From Furfurilactobacillus milii (lineage in GTDB: Bacteria > Bacillota > Bacilli > Lactobacillales > Lactobacillaceae): a stretch of DNA of 64,000 bases. Below are positions 34,581 through 44,382 of the stretch, piece after piece. A model generated the notes under the pieces. It made no database searches. It saw only the letters and a program-made list of their open reading frames with translations, and was not told where the DNA came from. The position numbers were made by a program, and so were the translations under genes. Within the stretch, counting starts at the first letter, position 1. Every line of letters begins with the position of its first letter. The stretch is from contig NZ_JAIWJF010000003.1 of the NCBI RefSeq assembly GCF_021654115.1, forward strand, positions 124,001 to 188,000, read 5' to 3'.

Positions 34581-34835
34581 TTACTTTGCTAAGCGAGCAG
34601 CTAAACGTGACTTGTCACGTGAAGCCTTGTTCTTCTTGATCAAACCTTTTGAGTAAGCGTGGTCAATTGCGGCGCTCGCGGAACGGTATAATTCTTCAAC
34701 GTTGTCTGCACCAGCAGTTACAGCTTTTTCAAACTTTTTAACTGCAGTCCGTTCTTCGCTCAATTGAGCAGTGCGACGTGCTTTGGCAATTTCGTTAGTC
34801 TTAACACGTGCAATGGCTGATTTTGTAACTGGCAT
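34581..34835 (-). CDS. rpsT: 30S ribosomal protein S20
   Basis: This 84-residue, very basic helical protein binds 16S rRNA early in small-subunit assembly. The sequence [21 protein letters not shown] and the C-terminal [17 protein letters not shown] are typical of S20. The ATG at 34835 has a perfect GGAGGTG 6 nt upstream; the in-frame GTG at 34844 is part of that site and is not the start. It is monocistronic on the minus strand, convergent with holA and divergent from rpsO. Confidence 0.96.
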   Translation of the reverse strand: MPVTKSAIARVKTNEIAKARRTAQLSEERTAVKKFEKAVTAGADNVEELYRSASAAIDHAYSKGLIKKNKASRDKSRLAARLAK

Positions 34836-34986
34836 TAATTTCACCTCCGGAGCGTTTGACCCACGTCAAACAAATTTCAACAGTCATCATTATACAAGAG
34901 GCTTACGACCAATGCAATAAATAAATGCAGAAGCGTCAAGGAAATTCACTTGACCCCATCATGAGTAGCGTACTTTTGCTTGCAAT

Positions 34987-35108
34987 TGGTGGTGTGATTA
35001 GATAAACTATTAACCGTGCTAAAGCATGACCCTTACTTAGTTTATCGCCACCACTTAGCGTAGACTCGGTATGCGGTGACAATATTTGAAAGGTGGATTT
35101 TATCCATG
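34987..35108 (+). promoter_or_regulatory. Structured rpsO leader, candidate S15 autoregulatory element
   Basis: The leader folds as an outer stem TGGTGG/CCACCA (34987-34992, 35048-35053), an inner 9-bp stem GATAAACTA/TAGTTTATC (35001-35009, 35038-35046) and an apical stem CGTGC-TAAA-GCATG (35015-35028). A second small hairpin TGGAT-TTT-ATCCA (35094-35106) covers the end of the ribosome binding site and the first base of the ATG. Ribosomal protein S15 is known to repress its own mRNA through leader structures in Firmicutes. This placement fits, but the class is not verified. Confidence 0.55.
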
Positions 35109-35375
35109 GCTATTACACAAGCAGAAAAGAATCAGATCATCTCAGAATACGCACGTCACGATGGTGACACGGGTTCTGCAGAAGTTCAAATCGCAGTTTT
35201 GACAGCTGACATCAACCAATTGAATGCGCATTTACAAGTGCACACTCACGACTACCACTCACAACGTGGTTTGTTAAAGAAGATTGGTCATCGTCGTAAC
35301 TTACTGCGTTACCTGCGTAACACGGATATTGAACGTTACCGGACGTTAATCCAAAAGTTGGGTCTTCGTCGGTAA
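35106..35375 (+). CDS. rpsO: 30S ribosomal protein S15
   Basis: This 89-residue protein binds the central domain of 16S rRNA. The segments [39 protein letters not shown] and the terminal [12 protein letters not shown] are diagnostic. The ATG at 35106 follows GAAAGGTGG; a longer in-frame start at 35076 would run through the leader hairpins. It is monocistronic, with a long structured leader and a terminator behind it. Confidence 0.97.
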   Translation: MAITQAEKNQIISEYARHDGDTGSAEVQIAVLTADINQLNAHLQVHTHDYHSQRGLLKKIGHRRNLLRYLRNTDIERYRTLIQKLGLRR

Positions 35376-35400
35376 TCGTTGTTCGACCGAAGTGTGTGAG

Positions 35401-35432
35401 GAGGGCTACCCATTGTGGGTGGCTCTTTTTTT
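35401..35432 (+). terminator. Terminator after rpsO
   Basis: GAGGGCTACCCA pairs with TGGGTGGCTC across a 3-nt loop, with wobbles, and is followed by T7. Confidence 0.85.
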
Positions 35433-35764
35433 GTTTATTCACATTTGTGTCAGAACGCTGACTGGTTTGAGAAGCCGTCAGCTGGGCAATTGATTGGCTT
35501 TTAAGATGGAATATGATAAGCTACATGTAACTGATTGTCCCGAAGAAAATAGGCTGTTTTAATATAATTTTTTTGTGGAGTTGCCGCTCCTTTAAACACA
35601 TCAAACTTAATAGCGATGTGAGGCTGCTTGCGTACCGAGATCAAAATAATGATGAATAGTTATTTTGGTCGAACTATAGACAAGCCGTTAAAATGAATTC
35701 TTAAAGATGGCCGTTAGAGAAACAATTAAGTCAAAAAAGAAATTTTTAATATGAGGTGAATGAA
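35433..35764 (+). promoter_or_regulatory. rnjB upstream region with hairpins
   Basis: No gene is seen in these 332 bp. A TATAAT at 35563-35568 may be the -10 of the rnjB promoter, leaving a leader of about 190 nt. That leader contains CACATC/GATGTG (35597-35602, 35615-35620) and an 11-bp stem GATCAAAATAA/TTATTTTGGTC (35639-35649, 35660-35670). The hairpins could control RNase J2 synthesis. This is inference from pairing only. Confidence 0.4.
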
Positions 35765-37492
35765 TTGAGTAATCAAATTCGAATTATTCCGTTTGGCGGT
35801 GTCCGCGAAAATGGAAAGAACATGTATGCGCTGGAAGTTAATGGCGATATTTTTATTTTGGATTGTGGGTTAAAGTATCCGGAAAATGAGTTATTGGGAA
35901 TTGATATCGTCATTCCTGATTGGAATTATTTGCGGGAACACGCAGACCAAATCGTCGGTGTGTTTTTGACACATGGGCATGCAGACGCAATTGGCGCATT
36001 GCCATACTTCGTCAGTGAATTTAACGTGCCTGTTTTCGGTTCAGAACTAACGATTGAATTGGCAAAGTTAAATGTCGAAAATGATCCAAAGTCTAAGCAA
36101 TTTACCGACTTTCACGTTGTTGATGCTGATACAGAAATCGATTTTGGAGAGGAAACAGTGTCGTTCTTTAAAACGACGCACAGTATTCCAGAATCCCTGG
36201 GAATTGATGTTAAGACACCACTTGGACAAGTTGTTTATACCGGAGATTTTAAGTTTGATCAAACTGCAGCGCCTTTTTATCAAACCGATTTAGCTCGTTT
36301 GGGTGAAATTGGCAAGAACGGCGTCGTTGCCTTATTAAGCGATTCAGCCGGAGCGGAACAATATGGCGAATCAGCAACCGAAAACCAGATTGCTAACTTC
36401 GTTAAGGACCAGTTTGCTGCCCATGAAGGTCGAATTGTAGTCGCCAGTGTTGCGTCTAACATTTTACGAATGCAACAGATTTTTGATGCCGCCGCTGCAA
36501 CTGACCGTAAGGTTGTATTAATGGGTCACGATTTGGAGAAAATTGTGCGGACAGCAATGCGCTTGGATAAGTTGGAACTGCCATCTGATGATCTGTTGGT
36601 TAACCCCAAGAACATGAAGTCCTTATCACCTGAGCAGACCGTTATCTTGGAAACTGGCCGAATGGGTGAACCCATTAAGGCGCTTCAGAGAATGGCAACG
36701 GGTGAAGATCGTTATGTCAAAATTGGTGAGGGTGATCTGGTTTTCATTACAACAACACCGTCGCATGCAATGGAGACAACGGTTGCTAAGACACGTGATC
36801 TAATCTTCCGTGCAGGCGCACATGTGCAAGCTATTTCCGATAGTTTGCAGTCATCCGGTCATGGTTCACCAGCAGATTTACAGTTAATGATCAACTTTAT
36901 GCATCCGGATTATTTCATTCCAATTCAGGGTGAGTATCGGGTTCTGAATCGGCATGCTAAGTTGGCAGAAGAAACGGGTATTTCGTCTGACCATATCTTC
37001 TTAACGCAACGTGGCGATTCACTTATCTATAATGGTGAGGCGCCAATGCATCTAGCAGAGAGCATTGAAGTCGGCAATACGATGATTGACGGAATTGGCG
37101 TCGGTGATATTGGCAATATTGTGCTTCGGGATCGTAAGATTTTATCTGAAGATGGTATCTTTATTGCAGTGGTCACGATTGATCGTAAGAAGAAACAAAT
37201 CGTCGCCGAACCTAAACTGACGTCTCGAGGATTTGTCTACGTGAAAGCTAGTCGTGATTTAATGCGTGAGGCTAGTGAATTGGTCACGAAAACCGTTCAA
37301 GATAACTTGGATAACAAAGAATTTGACTGGGGCCATTTGAAGCAGGACGTGCGCGAACATCTTGGTCGTTATTTATTTGATCAGACCAAGCGTCATCCAG
37401 TTATCTTACCGGTGATCATGGAAGTGAACCAACACGCCCATCATGCCCGGACAAAGAAAAACACAGCAAAAAAAGCAACTGAACAGGAGTAA
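35765..37492 (+). CDS. rnjB: Ribonuclease J2
   Basis: This 575-residue RNase J2 is the paralogue of RnjA and its partner in a J1/J2 complex of the RNA degradation machinery. N-terminal IIPFGGVRENGKNMYALEV is typical of J2. The metal motif reads HGHADA at residues 70-75, so the second Asp-His pair of the canonical HxHxDH has lost its His; this fits the reduced nuclease activity known for J2. The beta-CASP and C-terminal domains are intact. The TTG at 35765 was chosen because GAGGTG sits 6 nt upstream; a GTG at 35756 is inside that site. It is followed 3 nt later by the TPR gene. Confidence 0.95.
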   Translation: MSNQIRIIPFGGVRENGKNMYALEVNGDIFILDCGLKYPENELLGIDIVIPDWNYLREHADQIVGVFLTHGHADAIGALPYFVSEFNVPVFGSELTIELAKLNVENDPKSKQFTDFHVVDADTEIDFGEETVSFFKTTHSIPESLGIDVKTPLGQVVYTGDFKFDQTAAPFYQTDLARLGEIGKNGVVALLSDSAGAEQYGESATENQIANFVKDQFAAHEGRIVVASVASNILRMQQIFDAAAATDRKVVLMGHDLEKIVRTAMRLDKLELPSDDLLVNPKNMKSLSPEQTVILETGRMGEPIKALQRMATGEDRYVKIGEGDLVFITTTPSHAMETTVAKTRDLIFRAGAHVQAISDSLQSSGHGSPADLQLMINFMHPDYFIPIQGEYRVLNRHAKLAEETGISSDHIFLTQRGDSLIYNGEAPMHLAESIEVGNTMIDGIGVGDIGNIVLRDRKILSEDGIFIAVVTIDRKKKQIVAEPKLTSRGFVYVKASRDLMREASELVTKTVQDNLDNKEFDWGHLKQDVREHLGRYLFDQTKRHPVILPVIMEVNQHAHHARTKKNTAKKATEQE

Positions 37493-37495
37493 TTT

Positions 37496-38431
37496 ATGTC
37501 GAAAGACACATTGAATGGTCGCCAGCGTGAATTGTTTGATAAAGCTAATCAAGCTTATCAGGACAAAGATTACGCGCAGGCGGCTTCTTTGTTAGAAAAT
37601 ATTTATAATGAAGTTCAGGATCCACAAATTAATCATTTATTGGTTGAGTCACTATATCTACATGAAGAATATTCGAGAGCACGTGCTTATGCGGATGACT
37701 ATTTGAATAGTTATTTAACCACCGCAACCGATTTCCGGTTCTTACTAACGTTATTGTTGCGCGTGCATGAATTCATTCTCGCTCATGAAATTGTGGCGGG
37801 TGTCCATGATGAGAAACTCAAACAAACGGGTCTTGAGATGATTGAAGGGGCCGAAAATGAGGCTCGTATGGACACAAAAGCGACCCTGACAACGATTGCT
37901 AAGCAGTTTTACCACATGAGTGACTATTCAGCGGCAGAACAACAGGGACGTTTTCAAGCCGCACTAAAGTTGCCGTTAACAGAATTCAAACAGGGAGCAC
38001 AGTATTTGCTGGTCGATCCTTATTTGCATCCACTATTTGTTGTTAGCATTTTGGAAGTTTTCCAACGGTTGCACGAAGAAACCACGGTAACATTTCAATG
38101 GCTGGATAAAAAACGTTATACAGCGGTTCCCAATCAACTTAATTCGTTACAAGATGATCAAATATACAAACAAGTACAACAATCACTGACGGAAAAGCTA
38201 GCGGCTAAAGATCCCGTTGCTTACAATCTGTTGAGCCAGGAAGTGCGGTTGCAATTGACGTTAACTTATCCGTTTGTTAGTCGGGTAGTCACTGACGCAG
38301 ACGGGTGGGTGGATAATTTAATCGCAGTTTATCAAGGAAAGCCATCTAATAGTTCCGACGAGATTGCAACATGGCAGTCGCGGCTGGAAAAATTAACAGC
38401 TGAATTATTGGCTAATGATAATCAGGGCTAA
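37496..38431 (+). CDS. Tetratricopeptide-like helical protein
   Basis: This 311-residue cytoplasmic protein is predicted to be all-helical, with TPR-like repeats in the first 100 residues. Examples are FDKANQAYQDKDYAQAASLLENIYN and the following LVESLYLHEEYSRARAYADDYL. The remainder is helical without recognisable catalytic motifs. It starts 3 nt after rnjB with ACAGGAG as its ribosome binding site, so it is cotranscribed and probably translated together with RNase J2. A scaffold or adaptor role in RNA metabolism is a reasonable guess from context only. Confidence 0.8.
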   Translation: MSKDTLNGRQRELFDKANQAYQDKDYAQAASLLENIYNEVQDPQINHLLVESLYLHEEYSRARAYADDYLNSYLTTATDFRFLLTLLLRVHEFILAHEIVAGVHDEKLKQTGLEMIEGAENEARMDTKATLTTIAKQFYHMSDYSAAEQQGRFQAALKLPLTEFKQGAQYLLVDPYLHPLFVVSILEVFQRLHEETTVTFQWLDKKRYTAVPNQLNSLQDDQIYKQVQQSLTEKLAAKDPVAYNLLSQEVRLQLTLTYPFVSRVVTDADGWVDNLIAVYQGKPSNSSDEIATWQSRLEKLTAELLANDNQG

Positions 38432-38530
38432 GAACTTATGGACTGAAACTGCCTGCCGTTGTTAAAAATTTGTGGCTTTTGTGTTTACAAAAGTCATGGC
38501 AGTATATATAATGTTTAAGGATTCTTGGGC

Positions 38531-38587
38531 TGAGACAATGAAAACTCAGTGTTTTCATTTTGTTCTCAACCGAGGATGTAGTATACT
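38531..38587 (+). promoter_or_regulatory. tuf promoter with an overlapping hairpin
   Basis: TTGTTC (38560-38565) and TATACT (38582-38587) are 16 bp apart. An imperfect 15-bp inverted repeat starting TGAGACAATGAAAAC (38531-38545) and ending TTCTCA (38568) overlaps the -35. It may be the terminator of the rnjB-TPR operon. A leader hairpin TGTCAGG-GCATA-CCTGACA lies before the tuf start (around 38602-38621). Confidence 0.6.
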
Positions 38588-38650
38588 ATTTTATAAAGAC
38601 TTGTCAGGGCATACCTGACATTCTTCTATCACACACTGGAGGTTTTCATT

Positions 38651-39838
<1,188 letters not shown>

Positions 39839-39886
39839 TTTAGACTTTGTCTAAATGTTCATCAGTGTCAGTTAATGACATTCACG

Positions 39887-39918
39887 AGTGCTTAGCTTAG
39901 GCTAGGCACTTTTTTTAT
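39887..39918 (+). terminator. Terminator after tuf
   Basis: AGTGCTTAGC-TTAG-GCTAGGCACT, with a single internal mismatch, is followed by T7. A short GACTTTGTC palindrome and TGTCA/TGACA pairs precede it. Confidence 0.9.
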
Positions 39919-40057
39919 ACATAATCCTAGTTAATCCCTCTCGATACACGTGTTTTTTAGCACATTTATTTACTTTCGCGGGTGGTTACGTTAAACTATT
40001 AGGCGTATGCAATTTATCAGAAGTTTGGTGACAAACTTCAACTGGAGGAATTTTTTA

Positions 40058-41401
40058 ATGGTCGCTAAAGCAGAATTTGCTAAAAAAGAAGGCAACCAAG
40101 GCGAGTTGACTTTCTCAATCGCTAACGAGACGATCCAAAAGGGTTTGGATCAAGCCTTCACTAAAACTCGGAAACAATTAAACGTACCTGGATTCCGTAA
40201 GGGCAAAGTTCCTCGCGCTATCTTTAACCAGATGTACGGTGAAGAATCACTTTACAACGATGCGTTGAACATCGTTTTGCCAGACGCTTACTCAAAAGCT
40301 GTTGAAGAAGCTGGTATTACACCAGTTGATCAACCACAAGTTGATGTAAAGAGTATGGAAAAAGGTAAGGACTGGGTTTTGAAGGCTGACGTCACTGTTG
40401 CCCCAGAAATCAAGTTGGGTGAATACAAGGGTGTTACTGTGCCTAAGCAATCCACCACTGTTACCGCTAAACAAGTTAATGAAGAACTTGAAAAAATGCG
40501 TCAACAGCAAGCTGAATTGGTACTTAAAGAAGGCAAGGCCGCTGAAAAGGGCGATACTGTTGTTATCGACTTTGACGGTTCAGTTGATGGTAACCACTTC
40601 GATGGTGGTAAAGCCGACAACTACAGCCTTGAATTAGGTTCGAACTCATTTATTCCTGGCTTCGAAGATCAATTAATCGGTCACAAGGCTGATGAAGATG
40701 TTCAAGTTAAGGTTACGTTCCCTAAAGATTACCAAGCAAAAGACTTGCAAGGTAAAGAAGCTGTCTTCGATGTTAAGATTCACGAAGTTAAGACTAAGGA
40801 ATTACCTGACTTGGATGATGAATTCGCCAAGGATGTTGACGAAGACGTTGACAGTCTTGAAGAATTAAAGGCTAAGACTAAAGACCGTTTGAAGGAAGAA
40901 AAGAAGACGGCCGCTCACGATGCTGTTGAAGATGCTGCTATCAACGCGGCTGTTGACAACGCTGAAGTTATCGGCGGCAAGATTCCTGACGCCATGATGG
41001 ATGAAGATATTCACCGTCAAATGGACCAGTACTTGGCTCAAATGGCTCAACAAGGGATCAACCCTGAAACTTACTACAAGATTACAGGTACTACTGAAGA
41101 CGACTTGCACAAGCAATTTGCTCCTGATGCAGAACGTCGTGTTAAGACTAACCTTGTTTTGGAAGCTGTTGTTGATGCTGAAAAGATCGAAGCAACTGAC
41201 AAGGATGTTGACGGTGAAGTTAAGAACCTTGCTGGCCAATACAACATGGAAGAATCAGCAGTTCGTTCTGCTTTGACACCTGACATGTTGAAGCACGATA
41301 TTGCCATTAAGAAGGCTGTTGACTTAATTGCTGACAACGCTAAGCAGGAAACCAAAAAGGCAGCTGCTAAGAAGTCTGACGACGAAAAAGAAGATAAGTA
41401 A
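40058..41401 (+). CDS. tig: Trigger factor
   Basis: This 447-residue ribosome-bound chaperone and prolyl isomerase has an N-terminal ribosome-binding domain containing the signature GFRKGKVPR (about 46-54). An FKBP-type PPIase domain is at about 155-245 ([17 protein letters not shown]), and the helical C-terminal substrate-holding arms end in a Lys-rich tail. The ATG at 40058 has TGGAGGA 6-8 nt upstream; an earlier frame start at 40007 lacks a site. It precedes clpX, the usual arrangement linking folding and proteolysis. Confidence 0.97.
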   Translation: MVAKAEFAKKEGNQGELTFSIANETIQKGLDQAFTKTRKQLNVPGFRKGKVPRAIFNQMYGEESLYNDALNIVLPDAYSKAVEEAGITPVDQPQVDVKSMEKGKDWVLKADVTVAPEIKLGEYKGVTVPKQSTTVTAKQVNEELEKMRQQQAELVLKEGKAAEKGDTVVIDFDGSVDGNHFDGGKADNYSLELGSNSFIPGFEDQLIGHKADEDVQVKVTFPKDYQAKDLQGKEAVFDVKIHEVKTKELPDLDDEFAKDVDEDVDSLEELKAKTKDRLKEEKKTAAHDAVEDAAINAAVDNAEVIGGKIPDAMMDEDIHRQMDQYLAQMAQQGINPETYYKITGTTEDDLHKQFAPDAERRVKTNLVLEAVVDAEKIEATDKDVDGEVKNLAGQYNMEESAVRSALTPDMLKHDIAIKKAVDLIADNAKQETKKAAAKKSDDEKEDK

Positions 41402-41431
41402 TATCGTCTTACATTAATAACTGTCCTACAG

Positions 41432-41464
41432 AAAGTGAGTGACCAGTAATGGTTACTCACTTTT
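41432..41464 (+). terminator. Terminator after tig
   Basis: AAAGTGAGT (41432-41440) pairs with ACTCACTTT (41455-41463), extended by GACC/GGTT, followed by T residues. Confidence 0.85.
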
Positions 41465-41585
41465 GTGTCAACGACAGAATAGTGCAAGTCATTAGCTGTT
41501 TTTCTAATTATCTGCTATTATGTTCCTAGTTTAGGTGCCATGTAATTTATGGATAGCCTAGGATTAAAAGAGAGCGAGGGTGCTA

Positions 41586-42842
41586 ATGTTTGATAATACC
41601 GATCCTAATGGTCCAGTAACTTGCTCATTTTGTGGAAAGTCACAAGATCAAGTAAAGAAGATTGTTGCCGGACCTGGCGTATACATTTGTAACGAATGTA
41701 TTGATCTGTGTAAAGAAATTATTGATGAAGAATTTGCTGAAGACGCTGCTAGCCAAGTATTGGATGTACCAACACCAGCGGAAATTGTTAAAACGTTGGA
41801 TCAGTATGTAATTGGTCAGAGTGAAGCAAAGCGTACTTTATCCGTTGCTGTTTACAACCATTACAAACGAATTAATGATTTGAGTACAGAAGACGACGGT
41901 ACTGAATTGCAAAAGAGTAATATCAGTATTATTGGACCAACTGGTTCGGGTAAAACTTACCTGGCACAAAGTTTGGCCAAGATCTTGAATGTCCCATTTG
42001 CAATTGCGGATGCGACTACTTTAACCGAGGCAGGATACGTTGGTGAAGACGTTGAGAACATTCTGTTGAAGCTGTTGCAAAATGCAGATTACGATGTTGA
42101 ACGGGCCCAGCATGGCATTGTTTACATCGATGAAATCGACAAGATTGCTAAAAAGAGTGAAAACGTCTCTATTACTCGTGATGTGTCAGGTGAAGGTGTT
42201 CAGCAGGCTTTGCTGAAGATTTTGGAAGGTACGATTGCTAATGTTCCACCGCAGGGTGGTCGTAAACATCCACAACAGGAGTTCATTCAAATTGACACTA
42301 CGAATATTTTGTTTATTGTCGGTGGTGCGTTTGATGGTATCGAAAACATCGTGAAAAACCGTTTGGGCGAAAAGACGATTGGTTTCGGTACTGATTCTGC
42401 CAATAAGGATGAAGTCGCCAACATGACTGATAAGGACATCATGCAACACGTGATTCCTGAAGACCTGTTGGAATTTGGGCTAATTCCAGAATTTATTGGT
42501 CGTTTACCAATCCTTACAGCACTGGAAAAGCTAGATGAAGATGATTTGGTTCGTATTTTAACGGAACCGAAGAATGCGCTGGTTAAACAGTACACGAAAC
42601 TCATCGGTTTGGATGGCGTAAAGCTTGAATTTACGCATCCGGCGCTACGTGAAATGGCAAAGTTGGCCATTGCACGTGATACAGGTGCTCGTGGTTTACG
42701 GTCGATCATGGAAGAAGTTATGCGAGATATCATGTTTGACTTACCAAGTCGAGATGATGTTGAAAAAGTGGCTATCACTAAGGAAACGGTCACTAAGCAT
42801 GCACAACCAGACCTAGTTTTAAAGAGTGAAAAGGCCTCATAG
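41586..42842 (+). CDS. clpX: ATP-dependent Clp protease ATP-binding subunit ClpX
   Basis: This 418-residue AAA+ unfoldase feeds substrates to ClpP. The N-terminal zinc-binding domain has four cysteines (CSFCGK ... YICNECID). Walker A is GPTGSGKT near 121, Walker B is IVYIDEIDK near 182, and the ClpP-contact region carries IGFG (IGF loop) near 262. Sensor 2 is GARGLRS near 365. The ATG at 41586 was preferred over a GTG 6 nt earlier because GCGAGGG lies 6-7 nt before it. clpP itself is not in the window. Confidence 0.97.
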   Translation: MFDNTDPNGPVTCSFCGKSQDQVKKIVAGPGVYICNECIDLCKEIIDEEFAEDAASQVLDVPTPAEIVKTLDQYVIGQSEAKRTLSVAVYNHYKRINDLSTEDDGTELQKSNISIIGPTGSGKTYLAQSLAKILNVPFAIADATTLTEAGYVGEDVENILLKLLQNADYDVERAQHGIVYIDEIDKIAKKSENVSITRDVSGEGVQQALLKILEGTIANVPPQGGRKHPQQEFIQIDTTNILFIVGGAFDGIENIVKNRLGEKTIGFGTDSANKDEVANMTDKDIMQHVIPEDLLEFGLIPEFIGRLPILTALEKLDEDDLVRILTEPKNALVKQYTKLIGLDGVKLEFTHPALREMAKLAIARDTGARGLRSIMEEVMRDIMFDLPSRDDVEKVAITKETVTKHAQPDLVLKSEKAS

Positions 42843-42869
42843 TCTTACGAAAATAATGCGTTGAAGAGG

Positions 42870-42903
42870 AATGGCGTTAGCTTGCGGGCTGGCGTCATTT
42901 TTT
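42870..42903 (+). terminator. Probable terminator after clpX
   Basis: AATGGCGTTAGC pairs imperfectly with GCTGGCGTCATT across a short loop and is followed by T5. Confidence 0.65.
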
Positions 42904-43031
42904 GTTTAGCCCACGGGTTAACGTCATTAAAACGTCACAAAATTCTGAGTTTGCTATGCTATGATAGACACATTGAATTATAAAGCGTGTGACCAATTAA
43001 AAGGTCAGGTCACGATAAAGGAGCGTTCTAC

Positions 43032-43622
43032 ATGGAAGTGCATGATGTCGAGCTAACGATCAGCGCGGTGGCACCAAAACAATACCCAAAGGGGTCTTTA
43101 CCAGAGGTTGCGCTCGCCGGTCGTTCAAACGTGGGCAAGTCATCGTTGATTAATACTTTAATTAACCGTAAAGCGTATGCCCGAACTTCAAGTCAACCAG
43201 GGAAAACACAAACTCTCAATTTTTATAACGTTGAATCTACTGTTTACTTTGTAGATGTGCCTGGATACGGATTTGCCAAAGTTTCTAAAACAGCTCGAGA
43301 AAAATACGGTCAAATGATCGAAACGTATTTGAGTACTCGAGATCGATTGCGCGGTGTGATTTTACTAGTGGATGCACGTCATGATCCCTCAGATGATGAT
43401 ATCAGTATGCATGAATGGTTGAGTTATTATAATATTCCGATGCTCGTTGTGGCGACAAAATCAGATAAAATTGCCCGCGGTAAATGGAATCAAGCTGAAA
43501 GTCGCATTCGTAAAGGGCTTAATATGACGCCAGAGGATGCTTATATTCAGTTTTCGGCGGAGACCAAACAAGGTAAAGACGCTGTTTGGAACTGGATTGA
43601 ACAGCAGGCTGGGTTGGCTTAA
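43032..43622 (+). CDS. engB: Ribosome biogenesis GTP-binding protein EngB (YsxC)
   Basis: This 196-residue GTPase is required for 50S subunit assembly. G motifs are [10 protein letters not shown] (G1, near 29), the switch region [16 protein letters not shown] (G3) and ATKSDK (G4). The N-terminal [17 protein letters not shown] is typical of the family. AAAGGAG precedes the ATG. Placement after clpX is the same as in other Firmicutes. Length is normal. Confidence 0.96.
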   Translation: MEVHDVELTISAVAPKQYPKGSLPEVALAGRSNVGKSSLINTLINRKAYARTSSQPGKTQTLNFYNVESTVYFVDVPGYGFAKVSKTAREKYGQMIETYLSTRDRLRGVILLVDARHDPSDDDISMHEWLSYYNIPMLVVATKSDKIARGKWNQAESRIRKGLNMTPEDAYIQFSAETKQGKDAVWNWIEQQAGLA

Positions 43623-43657
43623 GTTGGGTAAAAGTTAGAACGGGAAGAGTGAACAGA

Positions 43658-43960
43658 ATGGAATTTAATGAGTATCAAAAAGAAGCTAAGCGGACATTAT
43701 TCGGAAACGAACAAGTGCTGACTAATATCACACTTGGTGTGGCTAATGAGGCCGGTCAGGTAGTTGACCTGGTGCAGCGTTATACTTTTCAAGGTCGTCC
43801 ACTTGATAAAGAAAAATTAACACACGAGCTTGGTGACACACTTTGGTATCTATCTCAAATAGCTGAGTGGGCCAACATTAATTTTGAAGAAGTTGCCAAA
43901 AAGAACATTGAAGAATTAAATGATCGTTATCCAGATCCACAACATGCAAAGTGGGAATAG
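43658..43960 (+). CDS. MazG-like nucleotide pyrophosphohydrolase family protein
   Basis: This 100-residue all-alpha protein has the MazG-like layout: a first metal motif in the helix GVANEAGQVVDLVQRY and a second motif HELGDTLWYLSQ. These enzymes hydrolyse non-canonical nucleoside triphosphates. The usual ExxE of the first motif is Glu31-x-x-Gln34 here, so one metal ligand is replaced, while Glu57-x-x-Asp60 is intact. Activity may be weak or altered. The ATG at 43658 follows GGGAAG; a GTG nine nt earlier abuts that site. It is 35 nt after engB and before a bidirectional terminator. Confidence 0.8.
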   Translation: MEFNEYQKEAKRTLFGNEQVLTNITLGVANEAGQVVDLVQRYTFQGRPLDKEKLTHELGDTLWYLSQIAEWANINFEEVAKKNIEELNDRYPDPQHAKWE

Positions 43961-43962
43961 GA

Positions 43963-44001
43963 TAAAAAAACAACCAGCGATTTTACGCTGGTTGTTTTTT
44001 T
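43963..44001. terminator. Bidirectional terminator
   Basis: A perfect 11-bp stem AACAACCAGCG (43969-43979) / CGCTGGTTGTT (43986-43996) flanked by A7 and T7 separates the MazG-like gene from the convergent small gene. Confidence 0.95.
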
Positions 44002-44011
44002 GCGACAAGGC

Positions 44012-44170
44012 TTACTTGTCAGCTTTCTTTTTATCATCTTTTTTTGCTTCGTCTTTTAAATGCTCACGCTTTAGTGGCGTTTTGTTCGGGTCCTTAATAT
44101 CATCAGGATCGACAGCAAATTGGTCAAACAGTTTATCTAAGTCTGTTTGCCGTTTGAAAGTTAAACCCAT
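44012..44170 (-). CDS. Small charged protein (52 aa), SPJ_0845-like
   Basis: This gene encodes 52 residues beginning MGLTFKRQTDLDKLFDQFAV and ending in a Lys/Asp-rich tail (KDEAKKDDKKKADK). An excellent ribosome binding site, GGAGAGGAG, lies 8 nt before the ATG, and a terminator follows, so it is very likely translated. The N-terminal MGLTFK-x-Q-x-x-LDKLF pattern resembles the small streptococcal and lactobacillar family named after SPJ_0845; I recall this from memory. The function is unknown. The tail is probably disordered. Confidence 0.8.
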   Translation of the reverse strand: MGLTFKRQTDLDKLFDQFAVDPDDIKDPNKTPLKREHLKDEAKKDDKKKADK

Positions 44171-44315
44171 GTGAATTGCTCCTCTCCAAATCTAAAAACT
44201 AAGTTGGGCTAATTGTAGCAGATTTTGCTCAAAAACGAAAATGTACGATTTTTATTCACGATTCCCTGCATATATTCGAAAATAATGCATAAAACTAATT
44301 ATTTTTACAAAATAG

Positions 44316-44344
44316 TTGCATATTATTTCATCTAATCGTATACT
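44316..44344 (+). promoter_or_regulatory. Promoter of the amino-acid ABC transporter operon
   Basis: TTGCAT (44316-44321) and TATACT (44339-44344) are 17 bp apart, about 39 nt before the start codon. The hexanucleotide TGCATA occurs three times upstream (44267, 44286, 44317), which may reflect regulator binding. Confidence 0.75.
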
Positions 44345-44382
44345 CATTTACATTGTAAAACTTGATACGAGGGGCGAAACGG

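Noticed and set aside
41074-41487. A 137-codon antisense frame over the end of tig
   Set aside because: It is serine/alanine-rich as expected for the complement of Lys/Glu-rich coding sequence, and no ribosome binding site is present.
42287-42793. A 168-codon antisense frame inside clpX
   Set aside because: It has a low-complexity Ser/Ile/Asn composition typical of antisense shadows and opposes a complete conserved gene.
44267-44322. ArgR or CodY operator at the ABC transporter promoter
   Set aside because: The TGCATA repeats do not match the ArgR or CodY consensus well enough; I report them only as unexplained repeats.
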